Shown piece by piece: positions 12,601 to 23,841 of a DNA stretch of 64,000 nt. The notes beneath the pieces were generated by a model that saw only the letters and a list, made by a program, of their open reading frames with translations, was not told where the DNA came from and searched no databases. Source of the stretch: Schistocerca nitens (taxonomy: Eukaryota > Arthropoda > Insecta > Orthoptera > Acrididae); assembly GCF_023898315.1 (NCBI RefSeq), contig NC_064616.1:645540974-645604973 (forward strand). Reading direction: 5' to 3'. Both the position numbers and the translations under genes were made by a program. Numbering within the stretch: the stretch's first letter is position 1; each line of letters begins with the position of its first letter.

Positions 12601-13318
12601 GGCTGAAAAGTGTCCAATCAGCTCTGCAGAGGTGCCACCGGGGAGGCACTGGTAATGCCATAGTCTCATCCAGGAGGCGAATCCAAAGGGGGAAGTGGTC
12701 ACTAGAATGGAGGTCAGCAGCAACCTCCCACAGAGCAGAATCCGCGAGTACTGGAGAGCAAAAGGAAAGGTCAATAGCTGATGACGACCCAGAAGCAGTA
12801 CAGAAATGAGTGGGAGCACCAGAGTTGAGGATGCACAGTTCTTCAGACATCATGAGGCTTTCCAGAATGCGACCCCTGGGGCAAGTAGTCTAAGAGCCCC
12901 ATAAGACATTATGAGCATTGAAGTCCCCCAGAAGAAGAAATGGGCGGGGGAGTTGGCTAATAAGGTCTGTGAGAGCCTCAGAGTCTATCGCATCCTGAGG
13001 TGGTAAGTAAAGTGAACAGACTGTGAGCCTCCGACCCACAAGAAGGTCAACTGCAACTGCTTGCAAGTCTGTAACGAGAGGGAGCTCAGATGTGGGGTGC
13101 ATGTCACGGACAAAAACCGCAACACCACCCTTTGCCCTTTCTCCCGTCAGATCATCTTTCTGATATACGGTATAGCCCCGTAAAGAAGGAGCATCAGTGG
13201 CCCGAAAATGTGTCTCTTGGAGACATAAGCACAAAGGGCACTCTCGTACAAGGAGTTGTAATTCGGCCACATGTGTCCTTAACCCATTCAGGTTCCACTG
13301 TAATATGGGAGCCAGTGA
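9624..13318 (-). pseudogene. LINE A ORF2 (APE endonuclease - reverse transcriptase - RNase H), inactivated
   Basis: Polyprotein that would nick target DNA and copy the element RNA onto it. In order: APE endonuclease with LQETHF and LLGDFNAHNVLWGS (13270-12890); SSDHFP (about 12690); reverse transcriptase with FFDINKAYDT, a GSVLS block and FVDDFA (11590-11310); RNase H with TDDSK (Gly replaced by Asp), DAEL, CSDS and PRHVG (usual PGHVG); and a C-terminal CSPC...H...C zinc-like motif near 9800. Lesions: in-frame TAG right after LWGS (12890), in-frame TAG after WLSGT (11882), and a frameshift near 11310 just past the catalytic FVDD. The start follows ORF1 directly (TGA then TCACTGGCT); the expected ATG appears lost by a base insertion. 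Otherwise collinear with LINE D ORF2. Confidence 0.9.
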
Positions 13319-14914
13319 TCAGGGTGGCTGAACTTTCACCCTGCCTCTGTGTTTTGGAGGAGAGCCCATACTGGCCAGAGATTTATTCCTGGGGCGAGAA
13401 GATCGCCCCCGATCGACATCAATGTCCATCAGCTCCGATGACGACCCACAGGAGATGTCAGACAGTACGATGGCCTCGTCACCGGACCGACCCTGACCAG
13501 TCTCCTCAGGTGGCAAAACCTTCACCTTCGGCGTCTTTGTCTTGGGGGGCTTAGAATGCAGAGCCTTGTCAGCAGTTGGAGCTTTACTCGCCTGGGCAGA
13601 AGGCGCCATATGCGAAGAGGCAGGAAGTACCCCAATGTCAGCAACCACGGCCTTGTCCGACGTTGCGGGGAGAGCCGCAGGTTTCAAAACAACCGCAGCA
13701 GCACAAGTGCACTGGCAAACGCAGGTATTAGTGCTAACACTAGCAACCTCCGTTTGCGTAGCAACAGTGGCCATTTGTACCGGTTTTTTCAGAACGGAAG
13801 CGAAAGATGTCGTAAACACAGGAGGTTGCATGGCCTTAAAGAGCTTCTTGGCCTCACCATAGGGGATGCGCTTAGATGTTTTGATCTCCTGTATCTTCCG
13901 TTCTTCGAGATAGATGGGGCAGATCCGGCTCCAGACAGGGTGACTCCCAGAGCAATTCACGCACTTCACAGGTGATGAACAATCGGCTCCTTCATGGGCA
14001 GGCTGATCAGATTTACCGCAAGTGGCTATCCCATTGCACCCCAACGTAGTATGCCCAAAGCGCTGACATTTAAAACAGCGCATTGGGTTGGGGAAATATG
14101 GTTGTACTGGCAAACTTAAGAACTCCACTTTAACATGCTCTGGGAGTCTCGGGCAACTGAACGTGAGAATAAACGAGTTGGATTTGACGAGGTCCCCATC
14201 GACTCGTTTCATAATATGCTGCACGTCAACAATACCTTCGTCAGCCCACTCAGATTTTAACTCGTCTGTGGAGATATCCACCAAGTCCCTACATGTCACA
14301 ACACCCTTACTATAATTCAAAGTGGAGTGGAGCTCGGTCTCGATAACGTACTCTCCGAGAAAGGTTGCTTTCTGAAGAGAAGCGACTTGACGGGAACTAG
14401 AAGTCTCAACTAACAGAGTCCCATTGCGCAGTCGCTTCACAGATTTCAGTGTTCCTGCAATACCCTCAAGACCCTTGTGGATGTAAAAGGGAGAAACCCT
14501 CTCAAAGCTACCCTCCTTCCGTTTAATAATCAAAAACACATTCTGATTATCAGCATGTGCTCTGTTACGACAGTCTGATAAATCTCTAGCAACACCAGGA
14601 GCTGGAGGACTCGCAGCATGAAGTCGCTTTGTCGATGGGGTGTGTTTTCCTACCAGTGGCCCACCCAATCCACTGGTAGGGGGAAATGTAGAGGTTGAAG
14701 GGTCCTTTGCGGTCCCACGAGCAGCTAGGGAACTAAAGGTACGCTCAGACAGAGCCCTGCGTGCCTGAGTAAGCCGTATACAACTGGGGTGCGGCAAGTG
14801 CCCCAGAGGTTGCCGCCCGCTTGCGACTGTTCCACCCCAACAGCCATGCATCTCATAGGCGCGGAGTACACCGTAAGATTGAGGGTTTTTTATAGAGGTT
14901 GGCCTTTCTCGCAA
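13319..14914 (-). CDS. LINE A ORF1, gag-like zinc-knuckle protein (531 aa)
   Basis: Open over its whole length. ORF1 proteins of this group coat the element RNA in a cytoplasmic particle and act as chaperones. Residues 1-110 are basic and low complexity. A folded region of RRM/PRE_C2HC kind lies at about 125-270. It is followed by three knuckles: C280-C283-H288-C293; a damaged second one with C299, Ser302 (normally Cys), H307 and C312; and C318-C321-H325-C332. The C-terminal 170 residues are Ala/Pro/Lys-rich. The stop lies immediately before ORF2, so ORF2 was probably reached by reinitiation or read-through. The first Met is used as start, but an internal one is possible. Without an intact ORF2 the copy cannot move by itself. 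Confidence 0.85.
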   Translation of the reverse strand: MRERPTSIKNPQSYGVLRAYEMHGCWGGTVASGRQPLGHLPHPSCIRLTQARRALSERTFSSLAARGTAKDPSTSTFPPTSGLGGPLVGKHTPSTKRLHAASPPAPGVARDLSDCRNRAHADNQNVFLIIKRKEGSFERVSPFYIHKGLEGIAGTLKSVKRLRNGTLLVETSSSRQVASLQKATFLGEYVIETELHSTLNYSKGVVTCRDLVDISTDELKSEWADEGIVDVQHIMKRVDGDLVKSNSFILTFSCPRLPEHVKVEFLSLPVQPYFPNPMRCFKCQRFGHTTLGCNGIATCGKSDQPAHEGADCSSPVKCVNCSGSHPVWSRICPIYLEERKIQEIKTSKRIPYGEAKKLFKAMQPPVFTTSFASVLKKPVQMATVATQTEVASVSTNTCVCQCTCAAAVVLKPAALPATSDKAVVADIGVLPASSHMAPSAQASKAPTADKALHSKPPKTKTPKVKVLPPEETGQGRSGDEAIVLSDISCGSSSELMDIDVDRGRSSRPRNKSLASMGSPPKHRGRVKVQPP

Positions 14915-15073
14915 TCCAGGCGGTCAAGCCAAGATTACCATTCCCCGCAGCACACAACATTCCACCGCCGCGCCATACGGTGGTCGCTGAAGCATGTCCG
15001 GGAGTTACGGTGACAGGAGACTGGCGGCGCAGACCAGTCCCCAGCTCAGGACCCCGGGGTCGCCAAGCCCGTA

Positions 15074-15093
15074 CTCAGCAAATGAATGCTGAG
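15074..15093 (-). other. 5'-terminal hairpin of LINE A
   Basis: CTCAGCA-AATGAA-TGCTGAG gives a perfect 7-bp stem with a 6-nt loop, 10 nt from the 5' end of the element, next to a C-rich start. It may be a structured 5' RNA end; function is not shown. Confidence 0.55.
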
Positions 15094-16138
15094 CCCCTGG
15101 GGGGCATTGCATACGCAATGACACACATGCAATCTCACATGCAGGTGCACCATACATCACACACATACAATATTTACATTATGAAAGAAGAACTGTAATA
15201 TTCAGCACAAGCTCTCACTTGGCCAGTCCCTCTCTGTGCATCCATCCATGCGGAATTCATTACCATGACACCTCATTACTTCATATGGATCTCAGTTCTT
15301 CACCCAACAGATGAAACTATCTGCATGCATATACAGTAACTTTAGTGCTACAAAATGTGTTTTCACAAACTCATAGCAGATACGGTACATGTGGAGTTTA
15401 GACAGGTTTAGTATACATGTCCCAAATAGATGGGTTCCGTAAATTCTATTGAAACCTTTGATATCCCCTCGGCAACAAAGTTCTTATTGAAAGTAGTGAC
15501 CCACTTAAAATTTGGTATGGCGATGCATTTTTCTTACACCCCAATGCCCCTCCCATTCGGTCCTAATCAAAATAAAGTGTTCATTTCTTATATTCTGCAT
15601 GGTTTTACTGAAAACAGAATTATTCATTAATTTATGAAGATCTTTTTGAAATCACTAGTTACACCCACCGTCTTCTTGGTATTTAGTTCAATATACTCCT
15701 TCAACCAGGGGGACTGATTGAAGGAGATAGCCCATGTGTTTCTACCTAGCTCCTTCCCTAAGCTGAGGCAGTGCTGGAGATTATGATAATGAATTATATA
15801 CCTCTGCTTGTGTCAACAGTGGTCATCAGTTTAACGACAGTGCTTCCTCGTGGAATTTGTTGCTCTGCACGTAACTGCAAGTTGCTTTGCATTCCATGCT
15901 TACTAACAGGACACATGAGGTCTGCCTCCATCACATACCCTACATCAGAATCAGGCACCAGTTGCATTATTTTTCCCTGTAATCCCTCCAATTCGTTTTC
16001 AGGCACCCACTGAAACCCACCAACTGGCAGTGGCTGATCATGGCGTGCCAGTACAAGTTATTCACATCCAAGTGTAGAATATAAACTTGAATACGTGGCT
16101 TATTTGCCTTGGTGTGTTTATGGGCATACTGGCAAAGT

Positions 16139-16157
16139 CCCCCCCCCCCCCCCCCCC
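16139..16157. repeat. Poly(C) run
   Basis: 19 consecutive C on the plus strand. Confidence 0.95.
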
Positions 16158-16915
16158 ATACCAATCCTGCACTCAAAGAAAAGAAACATACCAGCATTGG
16201 TCAAAAGTTCAATGCTGTGCCTTGTTTTCTTGAGCATTGCATCCCAGGACAATCCAGGTGCCATGTAATAAAATACGGGGTCCAGAGAGTACGTAGTCAT
16301 GCATAAACTCCAGAAATTTAAAAAACAACACGATTATAGAAACCTGACTGGATTGCAATACCCCTCAGCTGGATTCTTAATTCCAGTGAATGAGATACAC
16401 CCCTCAAAGGCCCTAGCAACTGCTGAGTATTTTAGAGGGGTCATAATACCACTAATCTGATGTCCTTAACTATCAGGATGTGACAGAGCACTACCACTAG
16501 CCACAGGTTCATTAACACTACAACTAGGAGATGACTGCGTCCACCCGGTGGATGACTGTGTTGGGGAGAGGTGCCTGATGGGGTGAGGGATATGCACCCA
16601 GGCATACATGTCTTCATTTGCCGGTGAGGGCAAATACTCAGAACCAGAGTAAGAGGAGGTGATCTCCTCCTCCTCTAACTGAACCACCCATGGACACCAG
16701 AGGGTATGCAAAAGTGCGGGGGCCAGCGCTGCACTGGCTACAGCTTATTCTGCCCCCTTTCATGCAGCCACAAGTGGTGACATGCATGATGTTGCATGCC
16801 GTTCAGGCCGCGTTTCATTCCTGCCCCCACAACCACTGCTCTAGGCACTCGTACCAAGCTAGCTGTTATGCTGCTGGTCACAACTGTGGTGCCTCTGTAA
16901 TAGACGAATACAACG

Positions 16916-16918
<3 letters not shown>

Positions 16919-16963
<45 letters not shown>
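16919..16963. repeat. Poly(A) run, 45 nt
   Basis: Uninterrupted A-run. No retrotransposed sequence was recognised on its 5' side, so its origin is unclear. Confidence 0.95.
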
Positions 16964-16966
<3 letters not shown>

Positions 16967-17238
16967 TGTAAATAAATAACAACACTCCAGAGTAATAATA
17001 ATTACATGCTGTAAAGACAACAGTCGTATTATAATAACCTTTTCCACCTTGGGTCAAATGATTGAGCAGTTCATTGTGCTTTCTAGTATTTCTCCCACCC
17101 AATCCAGTATTTCCTCATCCTACTACAAAAGGGCAACATGAAGCTGCCTTTCAGCTTCCTCAGCAGCCACGACCTCATGCACCCACTCTGATATTTGACC
17201 CTCACCTTAAAGCCAACTATCTCGCTCACTGGCACTGA

Positions 17239-17951
17239 CTACAACAATAAGACATTGGACATAATTATTTCCTGAAAATGTTAGAGACAGACACACAGAA
17301 AATCATACTGAAAATTGTATTGTTTAGAAGGCTGAATCGATGGCTCCTGGCTCTCGGCCTCGACACATACCCCTACATCTCCTTCTGCATCCATAGAAAC
17401 GCCTAGAAAAGCAAAAATTATGTCTTAGACAACAGAATGCAAAATGTTACAAAAAATAAATGTATATACATTCCCCATCCCCCAATCATTAAAACTGCAG
17501 TACGTAACGAGAACAAAACAAATATTTTCTCTAAAAGCTACATGTTAAAAAAATGAATAAAATAACAATAATAATAATAATAATGAGTGCACTTACATTC
17601 TTGCTGCAAGAGTCTCTTAGCCTCCAGCTGCCGATCTAGATCGGCCAACGTCTCAGGAATGTAGGCTAAAACGACAAGGGGGGGGGAGAAAAAGAAAGAG
17701 ACTGTAATACCAGCTACGGAATAAAAATTTGTCACACACTAAAATTACAACAGCAAACTGTTCAAAAGCTCCATAGTACAGAGGCATGTCTCTACTGACT
17801 ACAAACTAAACAGTTGCTGTGAGGGATACTAAAATTACGGGGCACACAAGTACATTAAATGAATACAACAATTAACTTACATGGCAGGCTGTCCTGGTGA
17901 AGGTGTTTTCTGTTGCTACTGCTGCTGATGCTGCTGCTGCTGCTACTGCTG
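17239..17951 (-). CDS. Candidate C-terminal exons of a host gene (product unknown)
   Basis: Four minus-strand blocks with splice signals and matching phases. Block 1, 17881-17951, Ser-rich then NRKHLHQDSLP, ends at donor GTAAGT. Block 2, 17597-17665, follows a long pyrimidine tract and TTTTAG, reads YIPETLADLDRQLEAKRLL, and ends at GTAAGT. Block 3, 17371-17402, follows TTTTCTAG, reads VSMDAEGDVG, and is followed by GTATGT. Block 4, 17239-17271, follows a pyrimidine-rich tract and TTTTCAG, reads EIIMSNVLLL, then TAG. The codons split across junctions 1/2 and 2/3 complete correctly (TCC = Ser, TGC = Cys). I do not recognise the protein. The acceptor of block 1 (TTGCAG at a CTG repeat) is uncertain, and upstream exons must lie elsewhere. 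This is the only region where I see host-gene structure. Confidence 0.5.
17562..17584. repeat. (ATA/TAA)n microsatellite
   Basis: Short TAA run in the intron just beyond the donor of the candidate exon at 17597-17665. Confidence 0.85.
17913..17951. repeat. Imperfect CTG/CAG trinucleotide repeat
   Basis: CTG repeat with CTA and ATG interruptions. On the minus strand it would encode a Ser run (AGC/AGT codons) in candidate exon block 1. Confidence 0.85.
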
Positions 17952-17986
17952 CTGCAATTTGAGCATTTCATTCTTTTTTCCCCAGG

Positions 17987-18009
17987 AAAAAAAAAAAAAA
18001 AAAAAAAAA
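17987..18009. repeat. Poly(A) run, 23 nt
   Basis: Uninterrupted A-run. On the minus strand it is a T-run upstream of the Ser-rich candidate exon and could serve as its pyrimidine tract. Confidence 0.9.
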
Positions 18010-20837
18010 GACACAAGAACACACAAGCAGCCACATAGATGAACTGACAATGACAGAACGAGAGCGACTGCACCACAACGATGGTTTATAAAACCTCTAC
18101 CCCCTCCACCCACCATTTTACCCAGGGAGCCAAAAGGAGAGCAGCACACCTCCCCACCTGACGATGAATGTTAGTCAGAGCACGCAGGACAAGTTGGTGG
18201 TCGTCTGCTGGCCATGGACTTCGTGCACTTCTGTATGCGGGTTCTGGTGCACTCTGGAAATAGCCATTTCTTCCACTGATCCATTCTTTGTGTTGGATGC
18301 ACTCGATGATCTGGCCGGGGAGCCTGCTTTTGGTCGCTGGTTCACTCTATGGTGAGCTGCGGCCGCTGACAGACATGTCGCTGAGCAAGTCTCGGGTTAC
18401 AACAGTGTCTTATGTAGCAAACTAATGTGCTAGTGTATTTAACAATATTTTTACATGATGTAGGATAATCTTTGTTTTGACGTGGTGTAACTGTGCTGAT
18501 ATATTTTAGTTTCCATTTATAAACAATATTCCCGTGCAATGTATTTTGGAGTTTATTTGCATTCATTTACTTTTCCACGATTTATTTTCATTCCATGTGC
18601 ACCTGGGAGGACTGCTATGGCCGCAAGCGGTGACTGGAAGTGGGTACCGGAGCTAAACACTTGAGAGGGCCACAACACATTCCACGACACCTTCCCGTGG
18701 CTCGGTGCACCGTGATTTCCAGCACAAGTATATAACATTTTCCAACTACAATGTAATGTTTTGAGTGTGAGAATATATGAAACAAATTGTTTAAAGCAGC
18801 ATCTGCATATGTACTGAGGCATCAAACACTTAACCTAATTTGTTTATGCGCATGAGTATTCCAAAGCACTGTTGATCGGTAGTTTTAATTAATATTTCCG
18901 ACTGTGCATGTGTGTGTTCAATTTGTGAAATCCATCCAGGCATATTGCTTAATGATTTATTCATGTCACATCTTGAAGCATACTACTGCACAGCGATCTT
19001 TTTGAAACTGCATTTAGAGACATATACAAATGGATTTAATAACACCTGAAGCAGTTTGTATTCAACGACAGGGAGTATCCATGTGCCACAAAGATAGAAA
19101 GTGCACCAGAAAAGAAGGCTGGGGTATTTCCTGTGTGACAGGACGCACTTAGCATGGCTCTGTGGTTGCCATGTGTTGGACCCTGGCTGGTACCACAAAC
19201 CTGTCGCATGGCTCCTTCCAGCAGCCGTCACTCCAGTGGACGGAGCACGTGCAAGAAAGTTTTTCAGATATATTTAACATGAACTGTCACAGTGTAATTA
19301 TGCAGTCCCTTTCATTACCGGAATAAAAAAAAGGACCTAATTGTTTAACATTGTCTAAATTGTTTAAACATCGGTGTCAATTTGAGGGTGTATTGTGATT
19401 TCAGTAATAAGTAAACTATATACTCAAACAAATTGTTTAAACAATGCCTTATGCATGCTACATTAACCAACCGTTGTGAGGTTCTCCCACTTCAGCAGCT
19501 CCACACAGACTGATTGAATTTCCCGCCATTTTTCTTCTGGGCCACCATCTTCGATTTCATCATGGGAGGGGAGAGTACGGGGAGGGGAGGGAACTGGGAG
19601 CTCTCTGAAGGGGTCCTACATGCTGGCTTTGTAAAACCCATGATGTCATCAGAAGTGGCAGTAATTAATTGGTCAATTAATTAATTTGCATGCCAGAACT
19701 ATCTACATCCCACAACTAACCGGTTGTTATTTCGGGTTCTCTCCGCCTTAAGCTTACTGCATGTCTCACAAGCTCTTCAACGTAGGCACTTTTTGCTTTT
19801 ACTGACAATGCATCAGCAAAGGATATGTTGCAGTCATAATGAGCAGATGATAATTGTCGTTCTTTCACAATTTATAGACTGAGTGACAGTTTTGCTTACA
19901 GGTGAGTTATTCTAGACTTTTACTGTCCGTGTTCTGTCTTACTTTTTCCACGTTCTGATAACAACTGCTTCTCCTTTCACGTTAACATAAACTGGAGTCA
20001 AATGTGGACTGCCAAATTTGCTGGTTTCAATTTCAATGAATTTTTGAGCCCAAGCGTTGTGTCACTGCGTATGGAACCTAATCAATGAAATGGGAATAAG
20101 ACTCACTGACATATCCTTGGGTATTCAGGCCCTAGGCAGCTGCATCTTTGAGATACCAGCTGTGGTCATTTCCCAGCCTGTTCCAGGAACAGACTGGCAA
20201 GTATTCTTCCTGCTAACTGTACAATTGAATCTTGGCAACAATGCAGCTTATGTTTGGCAACTGTGTGACTGACGAGTTGCTTCATGAATGGCACAGAGTT
20301 GTCCTGCTAAATTCACTTTATTTATTTGTATCATTTCTATTGAATAATCTGTGTAATTTTCACATAAGGTATGAAATAAGGTTATAAATTTATGGTTTCG
20401 AGTCCAGGAAAGTTGTTCCACACGAAGATTGCAACTATCTCATCTTTTACATTATGATTTATTTGTCCTAACCACCACTCGGGCACTAAGGAAGAGGGAA
20501 ATACTATAATGCTTTGCTAGCTCTGAGATAACATGGTCACCTCTCTTGTTTTATTGGTGTTCATATGACCTGCTCTCAGTCTGTTAATAGCAACAATTTC
20601 TCTTCTCATCCGAGCAGAGTTCAGAAACTAAGAGTAGCATGGAATCTGTTGATGAATCGACCAGTACAATGTTCCTTTGAGGATATGATTTCTGTCTACT
20701 AAACTCGTCCATTCTATTTTTGCTTGACTGGTGAGTCTAACACAAAAATCACTTCATGGTGGGGATGTGTCAGTAGCAAGCAGAAAACAAAGATGATGTG
20801 ACTTACCAAACGAAGCAACCGTTGGTTGCGAAAGCTA

Positions 20838-20843
<6 letters not shown>
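18010..20843. other. No gene firmly recognised
   Basis: Mostly AT-rich. One minus-strand open stretch (about 18150-18340) reads IIECIQHKEWISGRNGYF and ends at CATCGTCAG followed by GTGGGG, a good donor sequence. It lacks a convincing acceptor, and its phase does not fit the next candidate exon. A GA/GGGAG-rich patch occurs near 19565-19610. The inverted partner of the 5074-5130 repeat lies at 19632-19690. Confidence 0.4.

Positions 20844-20890
<47 letters not shown>
20844..20890. repeat. (AT)n microsatellite
   Basis: TA/AT dinucleotide run of about 23 units. Confidence 0.97.
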
Positions 20891-20892
<2 letters not shown>

Positions 20893-21562
20893 AGAGATAT
20901 TTATGAGAACTTGCAATGTTGTGATTTCAGAAGCATCCCAGCAGGATTTATCGATGATTGGATATCGGGATATATGGTTAATATACTTACTATTGGTAAA
21001 AACATTTTGTTGTAAACAATGCACATCAACTGCAATGAATGACTGATTAGAATGAAACATCAGTGGCAACATGCATCATCATTTCTTACAAGGTGAGGCA
21101 CAGGATACTGTTCCCATGCCGATTTTATACAATAACGGTGCTGAGTCTTTTGAATATGTGAATTAAGCCACATGATCACCTTTGACAATTATGTTATTCT
21201 AAAAAGTGTTCCATGAGTAAAAGCAGAACTTTAAACAAACCACATTCAATAATCACTGTTCTAAAATGGGTTTCCGGATAGTGAGAGATAGTCCAACAGT
21301 ATCATTAGCCTGTTTTACCTTTGAGACAAATTTACAGTTAAAACAACCAAAAATAACAATCAGCATAGAACAATCAAATACCAAAATGGTGCTTGTAAAG
21401 GGAAATACACATGAAAGCTCATATTTTGTCTTACACAAGACCTCAAATTTATAGGTAACACTTCCATTGAAATTACAGTTAGCCTCATATTCGTGTCTTG
21501 CTTCTTCATTTATTTCTTAGCAAGGAACGTAATGAAAGCTTTAGAAATACATTCTGAAGTAG

Positions 21563-21949
21563 AATGAGATTTTCACTCTGCAGTGGAGTGTGCGATGATA
21601 TGAAACTTCCTGGCAGATTAAAACTGTGTGCCGGACTGAGACTCGAACTCGGGACCTTTGCCTTTCGCGGGCAAGTGCTCTGCCAACTGAGCTATCCAAG
21701 CACGACTCACACCCCATCCTCACAGCTTTACTTCTACCAGTATCTCATCTCCTACCTTCCAAACTTTACAGAAGCTCTCCTGCAAACCATGCAGAACTAG
21801 CACTCCTGAAAGAAAGGATATTGCGGAGACATGGCTTAGCCACAGCCTTGGGGATGTTTCCAGAATGAGATTTTCACTTGCCCGCGAAAGGCAAAGGTCC
21901 CGAGTTCGAGTCTCGGTCCAGCACACAGTTTTAATCTGCCAGGAAGTTT
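21563..21949. mobile_element. Inverted-repeat SINE-like element with opposed tRNA-like units, copy 1
   Basis: A 387-bp non-coding insertion bounded by the 13-bp duplication CATTCTGAAGTAG (21550-21562 and 21950-21962). The left part carries a tRNA-like unit on the minus strand (21628-21703). The right part carries on the plus strand only the anticodon-to-3' part of the same unit (from about 21880). The arms end in ...AACTTCCTGGCAGATTAAAAC and its complement. Between them lies a loop, TGCAGAACTAGCACTCC...TTTCCAGAATGAGA. A second copy occurs at 24254-24750 with the loop in the opposite orientation. Caveat: a 20-bp stretch containing the target sequence is also tandemly repeated just downstream (21976-22001). 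Confidence 0.8.
21628..21703 (-). other. tRNA-like unit (SINE head), not a functional tRNA
   Basis: On the minus strand it has an A box (TAGCTCAGTTGGCAGAGC), a B box (GAGTTCGAGTCTC) and near-complete cloverleaf stems: acceptor GTGCTTGGA against the TCCGGCAC region with one extra base, anticodon stem TTGCC/GGCAA, T stem CCGAG/CTCAG. The loop CGCGAAA lacks the universal U33, so it is unlikely to be a working tRNA. It would provide an internal RNA polymerase III promoter. Confidence 0.7.
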
Positions 21950-22394
21950 CATTCTGAAGTAGTTAAAAAATATCAAAGCCTTAGAAAAACATTCTGAAGT
22001 AACTGAAAAATTTCAATTCATCTTCTTGTCGCTCGTTAAACACAATGTAAAAAGCTTCTTGTAGTAACTGACTGTTCACTACTGGATGCAACCAGAATGT
22101 TTCTTTCAAAGCTTTCAGCCTTACGGGCGCCACTACTGCAAGCGTTGAGGATCCATCTTGACTACTATCTTTTTTTTTAAAAAAAAAAAAGTCTACTTGC
22201 ATGGACTCCTTGCAGCTAAGAAACAAACCATGATTCTAGAATATTTCTCACTCTACTAGAATGAACAGTATATTTTTTTCTTTCATGTCTTGAATTTCTG
22301 TTGTCATTTACTCACTTGGTAAATTATCAGGTCAGCTTTACTTTTTTTAAACTTTGTTAACCATAATAGTTACTGAATGTTTCATGACAAGAAT

Positions 22395-22552
22395 TGTTTG
22401 TGTAGACAAGAAAAATGACACATACAGTATACAGCTAACTCTGTCCCTGGATCTGCAAATGTCTGTCTCTGCTTTTAAAATGAAAATCTTTAATGCAATG
22501 TAAACAAAGTGACTAACTGTAAACACTATGCAAAAGAGAAACACGAGCACAG
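22395..22552 (+). repeat. Dispersed repeat, direct copy at 29235-29400
   Basis: About 160 bp starting GTTTGTGTAGACAAGAAAAA and including TCCCTGGATCTG and AATGCAATGT match 29235-29400 in the same orientation with scattered differences. No coding motif. Family unknown. Confidence 0.75.
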
Positions 22553-23013
22553 CTTCACATTGCAAACGACAATATCCTCAAGAGTAGCACGTTGTGGGCC
22601 ATTACGGCCAAACGCCAAAACATATCACTTATTTACTTGGGACAGGCATGGGATACTGCTCCTCTTCCAGTGTTAAAAACAAGTTTGGTATGTTAGTTAC
22701 TACTGGTACACAAGAATGTATGACCTAAAACAAACCTAACGTAAAGTGGCCAGCAACTACATTTTTTCATTGTAAACTTTTCAAAAAGAGGCGTGATATT
22801 TTAATTATTTTCGGAGTAACGTGAAAACTATGAGTAATTGCAAATATCAGGCTGCAATATATGACCATAAGGCATGAAAGAACAATTTGTTTTTATCTAA
22901 TACTTTCCCCATAATCAAATGAGAAAGACTGCATAGCACAGAACATCCGTGAATCCCAAAACAGCGTTTTTTTTAATTTTTATGCAAAAAGTATAAGTTT
23001 TAATGAGAAATTA

Positions 23014-23348
23014 ACTAGTAGATAGATGTAGCTTTGCTTTGTTTACATAAAACAATTTTTTTTAGACACACAACAACTGACTCTATTTTGGCCCTCCGCA
23101 TTTCATTCTGCAATTAGCAGCATGGTTACAGGATTCTGCATCTTGCTACAGTATGTCTTCAGTTGCGGAGACACTACGTTCGTGTGGCCCCAGCCTTAAG
23201 TGAACGACTCTAAGCAGGCCGGGGCCACACTAGCAGAGTGTTTCCGCAATGGCCGATGGACTGCAGCAAGACGAATATTGAATCATATGCTGTGCCTCTA
23301 AAAAAAATTGTTTTATATAAAAGACACAATGCTATGTCCATCTACTTA
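23014..23348. repeat. Fold-back element with GTGGCCCC centre
   Basis: Left arm 23014-23197 and right arm 23216-23348 are inverted copies. Outer ends: AGTAGATAGATGTAGC and, on the other strand, AAGTAGATGGACATAGC. Shared core AAAACAATTTTTTTTAGA. Centre: GTGTGGCCCCAGCCT facing AGGCCGGGGCCACAC with an 18-bp loop. The left arm has an extra segment of about 50 bp. Non-coding; probably a MITE or fold-back. Confidence 0.75.
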
Positions 23349-23841
23349 TTTTACGCACCTTATAGGCTAACATCGCAGCTTGATAATGAACTGGCTTTCT
23401 TTTTGTTGTTGCCCACACTTATTGTGATCCGCAGAAGGAAAGTAAAACACAGTGCTTATTTTGAGAAGTTTGCAGTAAAAAATGTCATCAGTGGCCAGTT
23501 CACGTCTGGTGCATTTTAGAACATATAATGCTGCATGGAAAATGTAGCTAACATATTGAAATTGTTGCTAACATTGGAAGGTGAGCCATAACTCTTTCCA
23601 GTCCCAAATACATGAGTGGGTTGTTCTGGCGTCTGGCTGGAATGGAAAACAATGCACCACACTCGAGGCTATGGCCACTCACTGTGTGCTGTTGTGCCTT
23701 GTGTTTCTGTTTTGTATGTAGTTTATGAAGTCAATTACAGTCATACTTCAATTTAACATTGCAGTAAGCGTTATTTTTATTTTAAAACTAGTAACAGACA
23801 TTCATAGACGCATGTTCTGGATCAAACTTGAGCAAAGTGGG

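Larger units (their letters stand above)
9293..15103 (-). mobile_element. LINE A: full-length I-clade non-LTR retrotransposon
   Basis: A 5.8-kb element on the minus strand bounded by the exact 12-bp duplication GCATTGCATACG at 9281-9292 and 15104-15115. It contains ORF1 (13319-14914), ORF2 (endonuclease, reverse transcriptase and RNase H, 9624-13318), a 3' untranslated region with a conserved hairpin (9339-9368), and a 3' tail of CA repeats instead of poly(A). ORF1 is open; ORF2 carries two TAG stops and one frameshift. The domain order with RNase H places it in the I group. Its 5' end is unrelated to those of LINEs B, C and D, although the 3' hairpin is shared. Confidence 0.93.
15104..17238. 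other. No assigned gene; homopolymers and one acidic ORF
   Basis: Begins with the right target duplication of LINE A. Contains a C-run at 16139-16157 and an A-run at 16919-16963. A minus-strand open frame at 16466-16711 reads LEEEEITSSYSGSEYLPS and then Ser/Pro-rich sequence to a stop, on the same strand as the exons at 17239-17951. Its family is unknown, and the upstream acceptor (GGTGGTTCAG) has a weak pyrimidine tract, so it is not called as an exon. Confidence 0.4.

Noticed and set aside
12890-13270. A separate small endonuclease gene
   Set aside because: It is the N-terminal part of LINE A ORF2, in frame with the downstream segment across a single TAG.
16919-16963. Poly(A) tail of a processed pseudogene or LINE
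   Set aside because: No retrotransposed body, polyadenylation signal or flanking duplication could be found next to it.
18150-18340. Another host exon on the minus strand
   Set aside because: It has a good donor but no convincing acceptor, an unrecognised peptide, and a phase that does not fit the next candidate exon.
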